Assembly: GCF_003315035.1 (NCBI RefSeq)
Contig: NZ_QNRE01000005.1
Location: 1-64,000 of the forward strand
Length of the DNA stretch: 64,000 nt
From: Nocardia puris
GTDB taxonomy: Bacteria; Actinomycetota; Actinomycetes; Mycobacteriales; Mycobacteriaceae
Direction of reading: 5' to 3'
Of this stretch, positions 34,917-43,682 are shown in pieces. Numbering within the stretch: position 1 is the stretch's first letter; every line of letters starts with the position of its first letter. The position numbers and the translations under genes are program-made. The notes under the pieces were generated by a model. The model saw only the letters and a list, made by a program, of their open reading frames with translations, was not told where the DNA came from and ran no database searches.

Positions 34917-35659
34917 AAAGGTTCGCGGGTGCGCTCGGCATCATCGGGCTGGTCGCCGTGTGGTGGCTGCTCGCGGCGATCGGTGTGGCGGGCGGGACCG
35001 TGCCGAGTCCGTGGGAAGTGTTGCGCACCATGTACTCCGACGGGTGGGCCCTGTACGGACCGAACTTCGAGATCACCGCGATAGGTGCGTTGAAGGGCTT
35101 CCTCTGGGGTAATGCCCTCGCGATCGGATTGGCCCTGCTCGTAATGCTCATTCCGCCGATCGAATCGCTCGCCACCCAGTTGGCGATCCTCTCGTACTGC
35201 ACACCATTGCTCGCGCTGGGCCCGATCATCCTGGTGGTGTTCGGCGGCCGTACGCCGACGGTGTTCCTGGCCGCCATGTACTGCTTCTTCACCACGATGG
35301 TCGGCACGGTGAGCGGATTGCGCTCGGCCGACCCGACCAGCCTCGACCTGGTGCGCGCCTACGGCGGTGGCCGCTGGCAGCAGCTGTACCGGGTGCGGGT
35401 GATCGCCGCGCTGCCGAGTACGTTCGCAGCCTTGAAGATCGCCGCGCCCTCGGCGGTGCTCGGCGCGATCATCGGCGAATATCTCGGCGGCGTGGACAGC
35501 GGCATCGGCGTCGCGCTGACGGCCGCGCAGACCTCCTACAACGTGCCGCGCACCTGGGGCATGGCGATCGCGGCGGCCGCACTGGCGGGGCTGGGGTACG
35601 CGGTGGTCGCGCTGACGGCGCGGTTGGCGGCCCCGTGGACGGCGGAGGCGGCGCGATGA
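34913..35659 (+). CDS. ABC transporter permease 1
   Basis: 248 residues, six predicted membrane helices, SsuC/TauC-type, with the ATPase-contact loop [33 protein letters not shown] (the EAA-like motif). The GTG overlaps the stop of the ATPase gene by 4 bases. A second, different permease follows after a tiny overlapping frame, so the importer probably uses a heterodimeric channel, unlike the usual single SsuC. Confidence 0.87.
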   Translation: MKRFAGALGIIGLVAVWWLLAAIGVAGGTVPSPWEVLRTMYSDGWALYGPNFEITAIGALKGFLWGNALAIGLALLVMLIPPIESLATQLAILSYCTPLLALGPIILVVFGGRTPTVFLAAMYCFFTTMVGTVSGLRSADPTSLDLVRAYGGGRWQQLYRVRVIAALPSTFAALKIAAPSAVLGAIIGEYLGGVDSGIGVALTAAQTSYNVPRTWGMAIAAAALAGLGYAVVALTARLAAPWTAEAAR

Positions 35660-35781
35660 AGCCGAGTGCGAACCGCGTGCCGGCGGCATTGATTCCGGAG
35701 ACTCCGCGGGCGGACGGCCCCGAGAAACGGCCGAGCGCGAGCCGCGTCCAGCCCGCGGCGACCGCGGAGGTCTCCCGATGA
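35656..35781 (+). CDS. 41-residue bridging ORF between the two permease genes
   Basis: The ATG overlaps the stop of permease 1 (ATGA), and its own TGA overlaps the ATG of permease 2 (again ATGA). The product, beginning [20 protein letters not shown], is rich in Pro, Ala and Arg and shows no domain; it has two similar halves ([10 protein letters not shown] and RPSASRVQPA). It may only carry ribosomes from one permease gene to the next, or be a small soluble protein. The double coupling is hard to explain by chance, but no homologue is known to me. Confidence 0.45.
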   Translation: MKPSANRVPAALIPETPRADGPEKRPSASRVQPAATAEVSR

Positions 35782-36575
35782 CAGTCCTGCGCCGCGTCGG
35801 CGGCTTCCTGTTCCCTTTGCTCACCTCGTTGCTGTTGATGCTGCTCATCTGGTGGGTCTTCCTGCGGGCGTTCCCGCAGGTCGGGCCGCGCGTGGGCAAG
35901 ACGCCCGCGGATGTGTGGGAGTACCTGGTCACCTCGCCCGGCGCGGCGAACGCGCGGTCGGCGATCTTCGACAACCTCCAGATCACGTTGCGCGACGCAG
36001 CGTTCGGTTTCGTCGTCGGGATGGGCGCGGCGCTGGTGCTGGCGGCGCTGTTCGTGTCGATCCGCGCGGTGGAGCAGACGGTGATGCCGGTCGCGATGCT
36101 GTTGCGGTCGGTGCCGCTGGTGGCGCTGGCCCCGATCATCGTGCTCGTCTTCGGGCGCGGACTGGGCGGCGTCACCGTGATGGCCGCTATCGTGGTGCTC
36201 TTCCCGGCGCTGGTGATGATCATGACCGGCTTGCGCAACGCGCCCGCGCAGGCGATGGATCTGGTTGCGGCATATGGCGGTTCGCGCTGGACCGCGCTGC
36301 GCATGGTGGCGATTCCGGCCGCGCTGCCGTCGGTGTTCGCGGCGGCGCGAATCTCGGTGCCCGGCGCGCTGATCGGCGCGCTGATCGGTGAATGGCTGGG
36401 CAGCGGAGAGGGTTTGGGCGCGAGCCTGATCCGGGCGATCCCCACCTTCCGCTACAGCGAATTGTGGGCCTCGATCGTGATCGTCACGCTGGTCTCGGTG
36501 CTGCTGTACGCGATCGTCGGCGTGCTGGAGAATCTGGTGCTGGCCCGTTTCGGCCCCGACGCGGGCCGCCGCTGA
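35778..36575 (+). CDS. ABC transporter permease 2
   Basis: 265 residues, six membrane helices. Its EAA-like loop reads GLRNAPAQAMDLVAAYGGSRWTALRMVAIPAALPS, similar to but distinct from that of permease 1. Gene order ATPase-permease-permease-binding protein occurs in importers of pyrimidines, nitrate-like anions or sulfonates. It starts on the ATGA shared with the bridging ORF. Confidence 0.87.
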   Translation: MTVLRRVGGFLFPLLTSLLLMLLIWWVFLRAFPQVGPRVGKTPADVWEYLVTSPGAANARSAIFDNLQITLRDAAFGFVVGMGAALVLAALFVSIRAVEQTVMPVAMLLRSVPLVALAPIIVLVFGRGLGGVTVMAAIVVLFPALVMIMTGLRNAPAQAMDLVAAYGGSRWTALRMVAIPAALPSVFAAARISVPGALIGALIGEWLGSGEGLGASLIRAIPTFRYSELWASIVIVTLVSVLLYAIVGVLENLVLARFGPDAGRR

Positions 36576-36637
36576 AGCACAATGCTCGGAACATTTCAGT
36601 AAAGAGGACGAAACCGAATCCCCTTAGATTCGGCCTC

Positions 36638-37732
36638 ATGACACCCGCGCATCGCTCTTCGTTCGGGACGAACCTGAACCGCCGCTCCTTTCTCCGTTAT
36701 TCCGCGCTGACCGGCGCCGCGCTCGGCGGCGCCGGTCTGCTCGCGGCCTGCGGCTCCGATTCCAGCAGCTCATCGGGTGGTACGACCCAGGACGGGTCGA
36801 AATACGGCACCGTCGCCGTGCAGCTCTCCTGGATCAAGAACATCGAATTCGCGGGCGAGTACTTCGCCGATTCGCGCGGCTATTTCCGCGACGCCGGATT
36901 CGGCGCGGTCGATCTCATCGCCGGTGGCGCGGCCAGTACGTCGGTGGAGGCCGGTCTCGATACCGGAAAGGTGTGGATCGGCCTGTCCGCGCCCCAGACC
37001 ACCGCGCCCGCCATTCTGGAAGGCCTGCCCGCCAAGATCGTCGGCACCACGTTCCAGAAGAATCCGTTCGCGATCGTGAGTTCGGCGGCGCGGCCCATCA
37101 CTTCGCCGCAGGACATGCGCGGGCGCCGCATCGGCGTGCAGGACACCAACCAGCTCGTCTTCAACACGTTGCTCACCGCCAACGGCATGACCCCGGGCGA
37201 CGTGACCATCGTGCCCGCGCAGTTCGATCCGACGCCGCTGGCCAACGGCGAGGTCGACGGCTGGGTCAGCTACGTCACCAACGAGCCGATCACCTTGGCC
37301 GCCAAGGGGTTCCAGAACTCGCACTTCCTGTTCGCCGACTACGGGCTGCCGCTGGTCGCCGAGACCTTCACGGTGCTGCAATCGACCATCGACGACGAGC
37401 GTGACAAGCTCAAGGCCTTCCTCACCGCCGAGATCAAGGGCTGGCGCGACGCGGTGGCCGACCCGGCGGAGTCGGCGCGCCTGGCGGTCGAGGTGTACGG
37501 CAAGGATCTGAACCTCGACCTCGAGGAGCAGACGCAGGAGGCGATCGCGCAGAACGACCTGGTCGTCTCGGCGGACACGCAGGCCAACGGCCTGTTCACC
37601 ATGACCGACGCGCTCATCGAGCAGAACATCGCCGCGCTGGCCACCGCGGGGATCGAGATCACCGCCGACCAGCTGTTCGACCTGTCGATCCTCGAGGAGA
37701 TCTACGCCGAGAACCCCGAACTCAAGGGCTGA
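36638..37732 (+). CDS. ABC transporter substrate-binding lipoprotein (NMT1/THI5-like)
   Basis: 364 residues. The signal peptide carries a twin-arginine motif NRRSFLRYS (residues 14-22) and ends in the lipobox LAAC with Cys38, so it is probably exported folded by Tat and then lipidated. The mature part is an NMT1/THI5-like type II binding fold (VQLSWIKNIEFAGEYFADSRG, AGGAASTSVEAGLDTGKVWIG). This family binds pyrimidines, riboflavin, nitrate or sulfonates. It has its own leader of 62 bases after permease 2 and may have an extra promoter. Surrounding purine genes make a nucleobase or ureide the best guess. Confidence 0.86.
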   Translation: MTPAHRSSFGTNLNRRSFLRYSALTGAALGGAGLLAACGSDSSSSSGGTTQDGSKYGTVAVQLSWIKNIEFAGEYFADSRGYFRDAGFGAVDLIAGGAASTSVEAGLDTGKVWIGLSAPQTTAPAILEGLPAKIVGTTFQKNPFAIVSSAARPITSPQDMRGRRIGVQDTNQLVFNTLLTANGMTPGDVTIVPAQFDPTPLANGEVDGWVSYVTNEPITLAAKGFQNSHFLFADYGLPLVAETFTVLQSTIDDERDKLKAFLTAEIKGWRDAVADPAESARLAVEVYGKDLNLDLEEQTQEAIAQNDLVVSADTQANGLFTMTDALIEQNIAALATAGIEITADQLFDLSILEEIYAENPELKG

Positions 37733-37805
37733 GTGTTCGGGCGCCGAGCGTTCGGGCGCCGAGCGTCCGGGAGCTGAGCGTCCGAGGGCCGGGTGTTCGT
37801 GGGCT
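37731..37805. repeat. five tandem 15-bp repeats between convergent genes
   Basis: Units GAGTGTTCGGGCGCC, GAGCGTTCGGGCGCC, GAGCGTCCGGGAGCT, GAGCGTCCGAGGGCC and GGGTGTTCGTGGGCT follow without gaps, starting within the stop codon of the binding-protein gene. The period is a multiple of three, and on the minus strand the units would read as ERSAP-like repeats, but no gene is supported there. It may be a slippage product or a folded RNA 3' end. Confidence 0.75.
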
Positions 37806-37814
37806 GAGCCCCAC

Positions 37815-38870
37815 TCACAGGGCGACCGAGGTCCGCGCGCCGAACGCCTGGGCGGCGTGGATGACCTCGGCGCTCTCACCCTGGTTTCCCCGCTGCGCCG
37901 GCCGTCCTGTGCGCCCCGAGCGCGCCGCGATCAGCTCGGCGGCGATGGCGACGGCGGTCTCGTTCGCGGTGCGCGCGCCCACGTCCAGACCGGCGGGTGA
38001 GTGCAGCCGCGCCAGCGTGGTCTCGTCGAAACCGCCGGCGCGCAGGTCGTCGATGCGGCGCGCGTGCGCGGAGAACGAACCGGATGCTCCGAGGTAGCCG
38101 AGCTCGGGCAGCCGCAGCGCCACCGTGAGCAGCGGGATCTCGAACTTCGGGTCGTGGGCGAGCACCACGATGCCGGTGGTGGCGTCGATCTCGCCCGCCG
38201 CGGACAGGGTGTTGAGGTAGCGGTGCGGCCAGTCGACCACCACCTCGGCGCCGGGGAACGCGTCGGGGTTGGCGAACTCGGCGCGCGAGTCGCAGATGGT
38301 GACCCGGTAGCCGAGCAGGCGCGCCTGCACGGTGAGGGCGGCGGCCTGGGCGTTGGCGCCGAAGATGAGCAGCCGCGGCGCGGGCGCGAACGAGGCGACG
38401 AACAGGTCCGACTCGGGCAGCGCCACCAGTTCGGTGTTGTGCCGCTTGTCGGTGATCAGGTGCTGGCCGATCAGGTCGGGGTCGGGATTCCACACCACGG
38501 TGAAGACCGTCACGCGCCGGTTGGCGGCGATTTCCTTTGCCACGGTGGGGAATTCGGGGAAGTCGTGATGAGAGAACGGCTCGGCGAACACGTCGACCAT
38601 GCCGCCGGACTCGAAGCCGGGCTCACCGGGCGGCACCGGGACGCGATGCAACGTGCGCGCACCCGTCCTGGCGGCGGACTTGGCGGCCTCGTACACGGCC
38701 GCTTCGACCGAGCCGCCGATCCCCGCGCCGTAGACGGCGCCGTTGGCGTCCACCAGGATCGCCGAGCCCACCGGTACCCCGCCGGATCCCACGGTCCGCA
38801 CGATGGTGGCCAAACCACCGGTCCGGCCGGAATGCCACACCCGCAACAGGTCGTCGACGATATCGCGCAT
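37815..38870 (-). CDS. xdhC: XdhC-family maturation factor for xanthine dehydrogenase
   Basis: 351 residues: an N-terminal XdhC/CoxI domain (about 1-90; TIVRTVGSGGVPVGSAILVDANGAVYGAGIGGSVE) and a C-terminal Rossmann-like XdhC_C domain (RLLIFGANAQAAALTVQARLLGYRVTICDSR, about 168-200). XdhC proteins bind molybdenum cofactor, add the terminal sulfur and insert it into xanthine dehydrogenase. It follows the MocA-like gene by 15 bases on the same strand, so both steps of cofactor finishing are co-expressed. Its client is encoded at 50.9-54.6 kb. Confidence 0.88.
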   Translation of the reverse strand: MRDIVDDLLRVWHSGRTGGLATIVRTVGSGGVPVGSAILVDANGAVYGAGIGGSVEAAVYEAAKSAARTGARTLHRVPVPPGEPGFESGGMVDVFAEPFSHHDFPEFPTVAKEIAANRRVTVFTVVWNPDPDLIGQHLITDKRHNTELVALPESDLFVASFAPAPRLLIFGANAQAAALTVQARLLGYRVTICDSRAEFANPDAFPGAEVVVDWPHRYLNTLSAAGEIDATTGIVVLAHDPKFEIPLLTVALRLPELGYLGASGSFSAHARRIDDLRAGGFDETTLARLHSPAGLDVGARTANETAVAIAAELIAARSGRTGRPAQRGNQGESAEVIHAAQAFGARTSVAL

Positions 38871-38885
38871 CAGTTCTTGCTCCGA

Positions 38886-39482
38886 TCACAGTGCGGTCGA
38901 GGCCGGGACGTCATGATCCATTCCCGTCGCCACATCGTCGCACGTGACGAACACCATATCCGCTCGGCTGTGCAAATAGGTACGCGCCCCGGAATCTCCT
39001 GCCGCACTGGTGAATATCGAGGTCCAGTGCTTGTGGTTGATCACAACGGGATGGCCTGGTGTGGTGAAGAACACAGCGCGGGCGAGCCCGCTCTCGGCCG
39101 CGCGCGCGGCGGCGAGAACGCGCGCGACGCACACCGCCCCGACGTCGGGTGTGTCCACCGGCATGATCGCGACGTAGCGCGCGGGGGTGCGCGCGGCCGC
39201 GGCGAGGCCCGCGCGCAGCGAGGCGGACAGGCCCGTGGCCCAGTCCGCCGCCCAGACGGTTGTCACGTCATCCGGGACCCCGGCGGCCGCCGGGTCGGGT
39301 CCGGTGGCGCCGAGCACCACGATCACCGGGGCACAGCCGCCCTCGCGCAGGGCGGCGATCGCGGCGCGCAGCCAGGCGCCGCCCTCGGCCAGCGTCTTGG
39401 GCATGCCGTAGCGGGTCCCGGCGCCGGCGGTCAGCACGAGGCCCGCGCAGGGGCCGTCGGGCGGCGGGGTGGACTCGGGCAC
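38886..39482 (-). CDS. MocA/MobA-like nucleotidyltransferase for molybdenum cofactor
   Basis: 198 residues with the NTP-transferase motif LVLTAGAGTRYGMPKTL near the N-terminus and a metal-binding MPVDTPDVG segment. It is of the MocA/MobA type, which attaches CMP or GMP to molybdopterin; beside xdhC it is most likely the cytidylyltransferase for xanthine dehydrogenase. GTG 39482 is preferred to GTG 39491 because the latter sits only one base after the apparent -10 box. With the shorter start the message would be nearly leaderless. Confidence 0.8.
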   Translation of the reverse strand: MPESTPPPDGPCAGLVLTAGAGTRYGMPKTLAEGGAWLRAAIAALREGGCAPVIVVLGATGPDPAAAGVPDDVTTVWAADWATGLSASLRAGLAAAARTPARYVAIMPVDTPDVGAVCVARVLAAARAAESGLARAVFFTTPGHPVVINHKHWTSIFTSAAGDSGARTYLHSRADMVFVTCDDVATGMDHDVPASTAL

Positions 39483-39491
39483 GGAAACCAC

Positions 39492-39511
39492 GGTAGACCT
39501 GCGATATTGCC
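39492..39511 (-). promoter_or_regulatory. promoter of the mocA-xdhC unit with the shared GCAA motif
   Basis: On the minus strand GGCAA starts at 39511, and TACCGTGG begins exactly 16 bases later, the same geometry as at 34091 and 50898. TCTACC (39497-39492) is the likely -10 box. The longer string TTCGGCAATATCG is also identical to the one upstream of the ABC operon. Confidence 0.5.
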
Positions 39512-39609
39512 GAACGGTTACTGCGCGGCGGTGCGCGCTGCCCGACACACCGGGCGTGATCTGTCGCGCTCCGGTGGCGCGCGGCCGGGTCGTATTCGAT
39601 GCTGGACCG

Positions 39610-40113
39610 ATGACGGACGACGACGTGGGCATCGGTGACTTCGACGCGCTGGCGCAGGACGCGGCCACCGCCGCGCTGCTCGCGTGTTGCTCCTCGCCCG
39701 CGTGGGCGCGCGGCGTGCTGGCGGGCCGCCCCTATGGCAGCGTCGACCGGCTGTTCGCGGCCGCCGACGCGGTGCTGGCCGAACTCCCGGAATCCGAGAT
39801 CGACGCCGCCCTCGCCGGGCACCCCCGGATCGGAGACACACCGGACAACGCCGCCTCGGCGCGCGAGCAGGCCGGTGTGGCCGACTCCGGTGACGAGGTG
39901 CGCGCCGCACTGGCCGCGGGCAACCGCGAATACGAAGAACGGTTCGGCCACCTCTACCTGGTGTGCGCGTCGGGGCGGTCCGGACCCGAACTGCTGGAGG
40001 TGCTCCGAGCCCGGCTCGGCAACGATCCGGCGACCGAAAGGCAGGTCATGCGAACGGAATTGGCGAAGATCAACCGAATCCGGTTGGCGCGCATGCTCGG
40101 TGGTGCGTCGTGA
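39610..40113 (+). CDS. uraD: 2-oxo-4-hydroxy-4-carboxy-5-ureidoimidazoline (OHCU) decarboxylase
   Basis: 167 residues, all-alpha. The family's active-site pattern is present: HPRIGD (about residues 72-77; the catalytic His in this motif), then ARE-QAG and NREYEERFGHLYLVCASGRS, and the end RTELAKINRIRLARML. It decarboxylates OHCU to S-allantoin, the third step from urate. The stop overlaps the start of the HIU hydrolase gene by 4 bases. It diverges from the MocA-like gene. Confidence 0.92.
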   Translation: MTDDDVGIGDFDALAQDAATAALLACCSSPAWARGVLAGRPYGSVDRLFAAADAVLAELPESEIDAALAGHPRIGDTPDNAASAREQAGVADSGDEVRAALAAGNREYEERFGHLYLVCASGRSGPELLEVLRARLGNDPATERQVMRTELAKINRIRLARMLGGAS

Positions 40114-40427
40114 GCACCTTGAGTACGCACATCCTGGACGCGGTGGTGGGCGCCCCCGCGGTCGGGGTGGCCGTGACCTTGTTCTCGGGCACCGAGACGG
40201 TGGGATCCGGAGTCACCGACTGCGAGGGGCGGATTGCGGCGCTGGGCGGTGAACTCGCGCCCGGCGTGTACCGGATCGCGTTCGAGTCGGGGGACTATTT
40301 CGCGCGGCAGCGGGTGGAGACGTTCTACCCCGAGGTCGCGATCTCGTTCACCGTCGGCGGGGAGCGGCACTACCACGTGCCGCTGCTGCTCTCGCCGTTC
40401 GCGTTCTCCACCTATCGAGGGAGCTGA
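40110..40427 (+). CDS. uraH: 5-hydroxyisourate hydrolase (transthyretin-like)
   Basis: 105 residues. It starts LSTHILDAVVGAPAVGVAVTLF, contains the catalytic N-terminal His, and ends with the hallmark YRGS tetrapeptide. The middle has ERHYHVPLLLSPFAFSTYRGS with the second catalytic His. It hydrolyses 5-hydroxyisourate, the product of urate oxidase, to OHCU. GTG start overlaps uraD; the urate oxidase gene begins 2 bases after its stop, so all three steps are translated together. Confidence 0.95.
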   Translation: MSTLSTHILDAVVGAPAVGVAVTLFSGTETVGSGVTDCEGRIAALGGELAPGVYRIAFESGDYFARQRVETFYPEVAISFTVGGERHYHVPLLLSPFAFSTYRGS

Positions 40428-40429
40428 CC

Positions 40430-41326
40430 ATGCCGCTGACGGGTCCTATCACGTTGTCCGACAACAGATACGGCAAGGCCGAGAATCGGATCGTGCGGAT
40501 CCGTCGCGGCGGAGAACGGCACGAGATCCGGGACGTGAACGTGTCCACGGTGCTGCGCGGCGATTTCGCCGCCGCCTACACCGAGGGCGACCAGTCGGCG
40601 GTGCTGCCGACCGATACGCAGAAGCAGACCGCCTACGCCTACGCGAAACACCCTGGGCTGGACACCCTCGAGGACTACGGGCTCGCGCTCGCCGGGCACT
40701 TCGTGGCCGATATCGCCCCGGTGACCAGCGCCCGCATAGAGATCGAAGAGTATGCGTGGCAACGGGTTTCGATCGACGGGCGCGAGCACGACTTCACTTG
40801 GAAGCGCCGGGGCCCCGAGGTGCGCACGGCCGAGGTGACGGTCGCCGAGCCGGGCCGGGCCTGGGTGATCGGGGGCGTCAAGGATCTGGTGCTGCTGAAG
40901 TCCACCGAGTCCGAGTTCGCGGGCTTCCTCACCGACGAGTTCACCGTCCTGGAACCGACGGACGACCGCATGCTCGCCACCGCCCTCGACGCCCGCTGGC
41001 GCTTCGCCGAGACCGAGGACGTGGCGTGGGACGCGGTGTACGAGGGTGTGCTCGCGGCGCTGACCGAGGTGTTCGCCACCCGGTACTCGAAAGCGTTGCA
41101 GCAGACGTTGTTCGACGTGGGGACCGCGGTGCTGGAGCGCTTCCCGGTGCTGGCGGAGATCCGCCTCACCGCGCCCAACAAGCACCACTTCGACTACGAC
41201 CTGGGGCGTTTCGGTCTGGAGAACCACGGCGAGGTGTACTACGCGGCCGACCGGCCGTACGGGCTGATCCACGCCACCCTCGCCCGTGCCGACGCTCCCG
41301 ACGCCGGCCTGGCGTGGGAGCCCTGA
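40430..41326 (+). CDS. urate oxidase (uricase)
   Basis: 298 residues, the cofactor-free uricase length. Landmarks include RYGKAENRIVRIRR at the start, FAAAYTEGDQSAVLPTDTQKQTAYAYAK with the catalytic Lys/Thr region, ESEFAGFLTDEFTVL, and NKHHFDYDLGRFGLENHGEVYYAADRPYG at the end. It oxidises urate to 5-hydroxyisourate with oxygen and makes peroxide. Position between uraH and an 8-oxoguanine deaminase gene places it centrally in purine breakdown. Confidence 0.95.
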   Translation: MPLTGPITLSDNRYGKAENRIVRIRRGGERHEIRDVNVSTVLRGDFAAAYTEGDQSAVLPTDTQKQTAYAYAKHPGLDTLEDYGLALAGHFVADIAPVTSARIEIEEYAWQRVSIDGREHDFTWKRRGPEVRTAEVTVAEPGRAWVIGGVKDLVLLKSTESEFAGFLTDEFTVLEPTDDRMLATALDARWRFAETEDVAWDAVYEGVLAALTEVFATRYSKALQQTLFDVGTAVLERFPVLAEIRLTAPNKHHFDYDLGRFGLENHGEVYYAADRPYGLIHATLARADAPDAGLAWEP

Positions 41327-41340
41327 GAGGAGGCGACGTG

Positions 41341-42699
41341 ATGGACGAGGCCAGTCTGGTGATCGAGAACTGCGCGATCGCGACCGTGGATGCGATCGGC
41401 ACCGAGTATCGGCGCGGATACGTTGTGGTGCAGGGCAATCGGATCGCCGAGGTGGGAGAGGGTGATCCGCCCGCGATGCTCGCCACGTGGATCGACGGGC
41501 GGGGCTGCCTGCTCACGCCGGGACTGGTCAACACCCACCACCACCTGTACCAGTGGATCACGCGAGGTCTGGCGGCCGACAGCACGCTGTTCGAGTGGTT
41601 GCGCGAGCTCTATCCCGTGTGGGCGGGCATCGACGAGGACGCCGTGCGGATCGCGGCCACGGGCGCGCTCGCCACGCTCGCACGCACCGGCTGCACCACG
41701 ACCACCGACCACCACTACGTCTTCCCGCGCGAAGGCGGCGACCTGATCGGCGCGGAGATCGAAGCCGCCACCGAGGTGGGGCTGCGGTTCCACCCCTGTC
41801 GCGGCAGCATGGACCTGGGCGCGAGTTCCGGTGGGCTGCCACCGGATTCGGTGGTCGAATCGCCGGAGGCGATCCTCACGGCGAGCGCCGAGGCCATCGC
41901 CCGCTGGCACGACCCGACGTTCGGCGCCATGGTGCGCGTCGCCCTCGCGCCCTGCTCACCGTTCTCCGTGACCCCCGAGCTGCTGCGCGAATCCGCCGCG
42001 CTCGCGCGCGAGCAGGGCGTGCGGCTGCACACCCATCTCGCGGAAACCCTGGACGAGCAGGACTATTGCCTCGCCACGCACGGTTGCACGCCCGCCGAGT
42101 ACATGGAGCGACTGGGCTGGATCGGCCCCGATGTCTGGTACGCGCACGGCATCCACTTCGACGACCGGGCCATCGCCACCCTGGCCCGCTCCGGCACCGG
42201 CGTCGCGCACTGCCCCACCTCGAACGGACGGCTCGGGGCCGGGATCGCCCGCACGGCGGATCTGCTCGACGCGGGTGTCCCGGTGGGGTTGGGTGTGGAC
42301 GGCGCGGCCAGCAACGAATCCGGCGCCCTGCTCGCCGAACCCCGCACGGCCCTGCTCTACGCCCGCGCCACCGGCGGCCCCGGCGCCATGACCGTGCGCA
42401 CCGCGCTGGAACTGGCGACCATCGGCGGCGCGCGAATCCTGGGCCGCGACAACGAGATCGGCTCGATAGAACCGGGCAAACTCGCCGACCTCGCGCTGTG
42501 GCGCCTGGACACCCCCACCCACCAGGGCATCGACGACCCGGTGACCGCCCTCATTCTCGGCGACCCGCCCCCGCTCGCGGCGCTGATCGTCAACGGGCGG
42601 GAAATCGTGCGCGACAACGAAGTCCGCACGGTGGATGAGGAAACCGTGGGTCGGGAGGTAGCGCGCGCCCAAGCACAACTCGTCGCCAAGGCGGGGTGA
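41341..42699 (+). CDS. 8-oxoguanine deaminase (amidohydrolase superfamily)
   Basis: 452 residues with the metal-binding GLVNTHHHLYQWITRGLA near residue 60, HTHLAETLDEQDYC for the next His, and DGAASNESGALL for the late Asp. These are landmarks of the 8-oxoguanine deaminase group in cog0402, distinct from plain guanine deaminase. The product, urate, is the substrate of the enzyme encoded just upstream, so oxidised guanine would feed the pathway directly. Start ATG 41341 follows GAGAGGAGG; the preceding GTG is too close to it. Confidence 0.85.
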   Translation: MDEASLVIENCAIATVDAIGTEYRRGYVVVQGNRIAEVGEGDPPAMLATWIDGRGCLLTPGLVNTHHHLYQWITRGLAADSTLFEWLRELYPVWAGIDEDAVRIAATGALATLARTGCTTTTDHHYVFPREGGDLIGAEIEAATEVGLRFHPCRGSMDLGASSGGLPPDSVVESPEAILTASAEAIARWHDPTFGAMVRVALAPCSPFSVTPELLRESAALAREQGVRLHTHLAETLDEQDYCLATHGCTPAEYMERLGWIGPDVWYAHGIHFDDRAIATLARSGTGVAHCPTSNGRLGAGIARTADLLDAGVPVGLGVDGAASNESGALLAEPRTALLYARATGGPGAMTVRTALELATIGGARILGRDNEIGSIEPGKLADLALWRLDTPTHQGIDDPVTALILGDPPPLAALIVNGREIVRDNEVRTVDEETVGREVARAQAQLVAKAG

Positions 42700-42707
42700 G
42701 CGATGCT

Positions 42708-43604
42708 TCAGTCGCGCCAGCCGACCAACTCGGCGCTGTCACTCCACAGCGCGCGTCCCACTGCCTCGTCACGCGCCAGGTTCGACGGCTCACCCCACGT
42801 GAGCCGGTCGCGGCGCAGGGCGGCGTAGCGCGACCCTGACGGCGGCGGCGGGCTGTTCCCGAGTGCCAAGTCGGCCAAGGTTTTTCCGGCGGCGGTGCGG
42901 CTGTTGAGGGTCGGGCTGAAGGTGCGCAGGGCGCGGCCGAAGACCGGGACGCCCAGGATCGTCCATGCGGTGCGCAGCGGCAGGGCGAGGTCGCGGGCCA
43001 AGCCGGTGCCGAACACCTGCCCGGGGTCGTAGGCGAGCACGGTGGCACGCGGCGCGAGCGGGGACAGCGACCGCGCCGTCAGCACCGCGCACAGTTTGGA
43101 CGCCGTGTACGCGCGCTCCCCGGCCTTGCGCGGCCGCTCGTCCAGGGCGGGATCGCGGTCGGGGTGGGCGAGCAGGCGCGCGTCGGCGTGCCGGGGTGGC
43201 GCCAGGCCCGCGCCGGTGGCCGGGTCGTGGGTGCCGCTGGTGGTGAGCACCACCGTCGCGCCGTCGGCCAGCTCGGGCAGCAGCAGGCGCGCCAGCAGGT
43301 AGTGGGCGAGGTGATTGACGGCGAAGGTCGTCTCGAAGCCGTCGGCGCTGCGCCCGTCCACATCGGGCCTGATCAGCCCGGCGTTGAGCACGAGCCCGTC
43401 GAGAGCCGCACCGTCGAGCCGGTCGCGCACGGCCGCCGCGAATTCACGCACCGATCCGAGGTCCGCCAGATCCACCGGAATCGAGGCGCCCACCTCCGCC
43501 GGCCCACGCGCCCCCGAGATCAGCCGAGCGCCTTGGGCGACCATCCGTTCGGCCGCCACGGCGCCGAAACCGGAGGACGCACCGGTCATCACAATCGTCG
43601 CCAC
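42708..43604 (-). CDS. short-chain dehydrogenase/reductase
   Basis: 298 residues. The Rossmann motif TGASSGFG is at residues 7-14, NAGL near 74 and the catalytic YTASK near 164. The length and the C-terminal half resemble protochlorophyllide-reductase-like or retinol-dehydrogenase-like SDRs, often of unknown substrate in actinobacteria. It is convergent with the deaminase gene over only 8 bases and seems unrelated to the purine genes. Confidence 0.82.
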   Translation of the reverse strand: MATIVMTGASSGFGAVAAERMVAQGARLISGARGPAEVGASIPVDLADLGSVREFAAAVRDRLDGAALDGLVLNAGLIRPDVDGRSADGFETTFAVNHLAHYLLARLLLPELADGATVVLTTSGTHDPATGAGLAPPRHADARLLAHPDRDPALDERPRKAGERAYTASKLCAVLTARSLSPLAPRATVLAYDPGQVFGTGLARDLALPLRTAWTILGVPVFGRALRTFSPTLNSRTAAGKTLADLALGNSPPPPSGSRYAALRRDRLTWGEPSNLARDEAVGRALWSDSAELVGWRD

Positions 43605-43682
43605 GCCACCCCTCCGGCAGCCGTCGAACGGAATACCCCGCCAGCGTAACGCAGGTCACATCGCGCCGGCGGGGTTCGGCGC

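Noticed and set aside
33266..35659. A very long plus-strand frame seeming to fuse several proteins
   Set aside because: The first part is opposite the GntR gene and out of frame with the ATPase gene. Only the last part, from 34913, is the real permease 1.
36770..37879. Minus-strand frame containing ERSAP-like repeats
   Set aside because: It lies opposite the binding-protein gene with its Tat/lipobox signal. The repeat peptide is only the minus-strand reading of the tandem DNA repeat.
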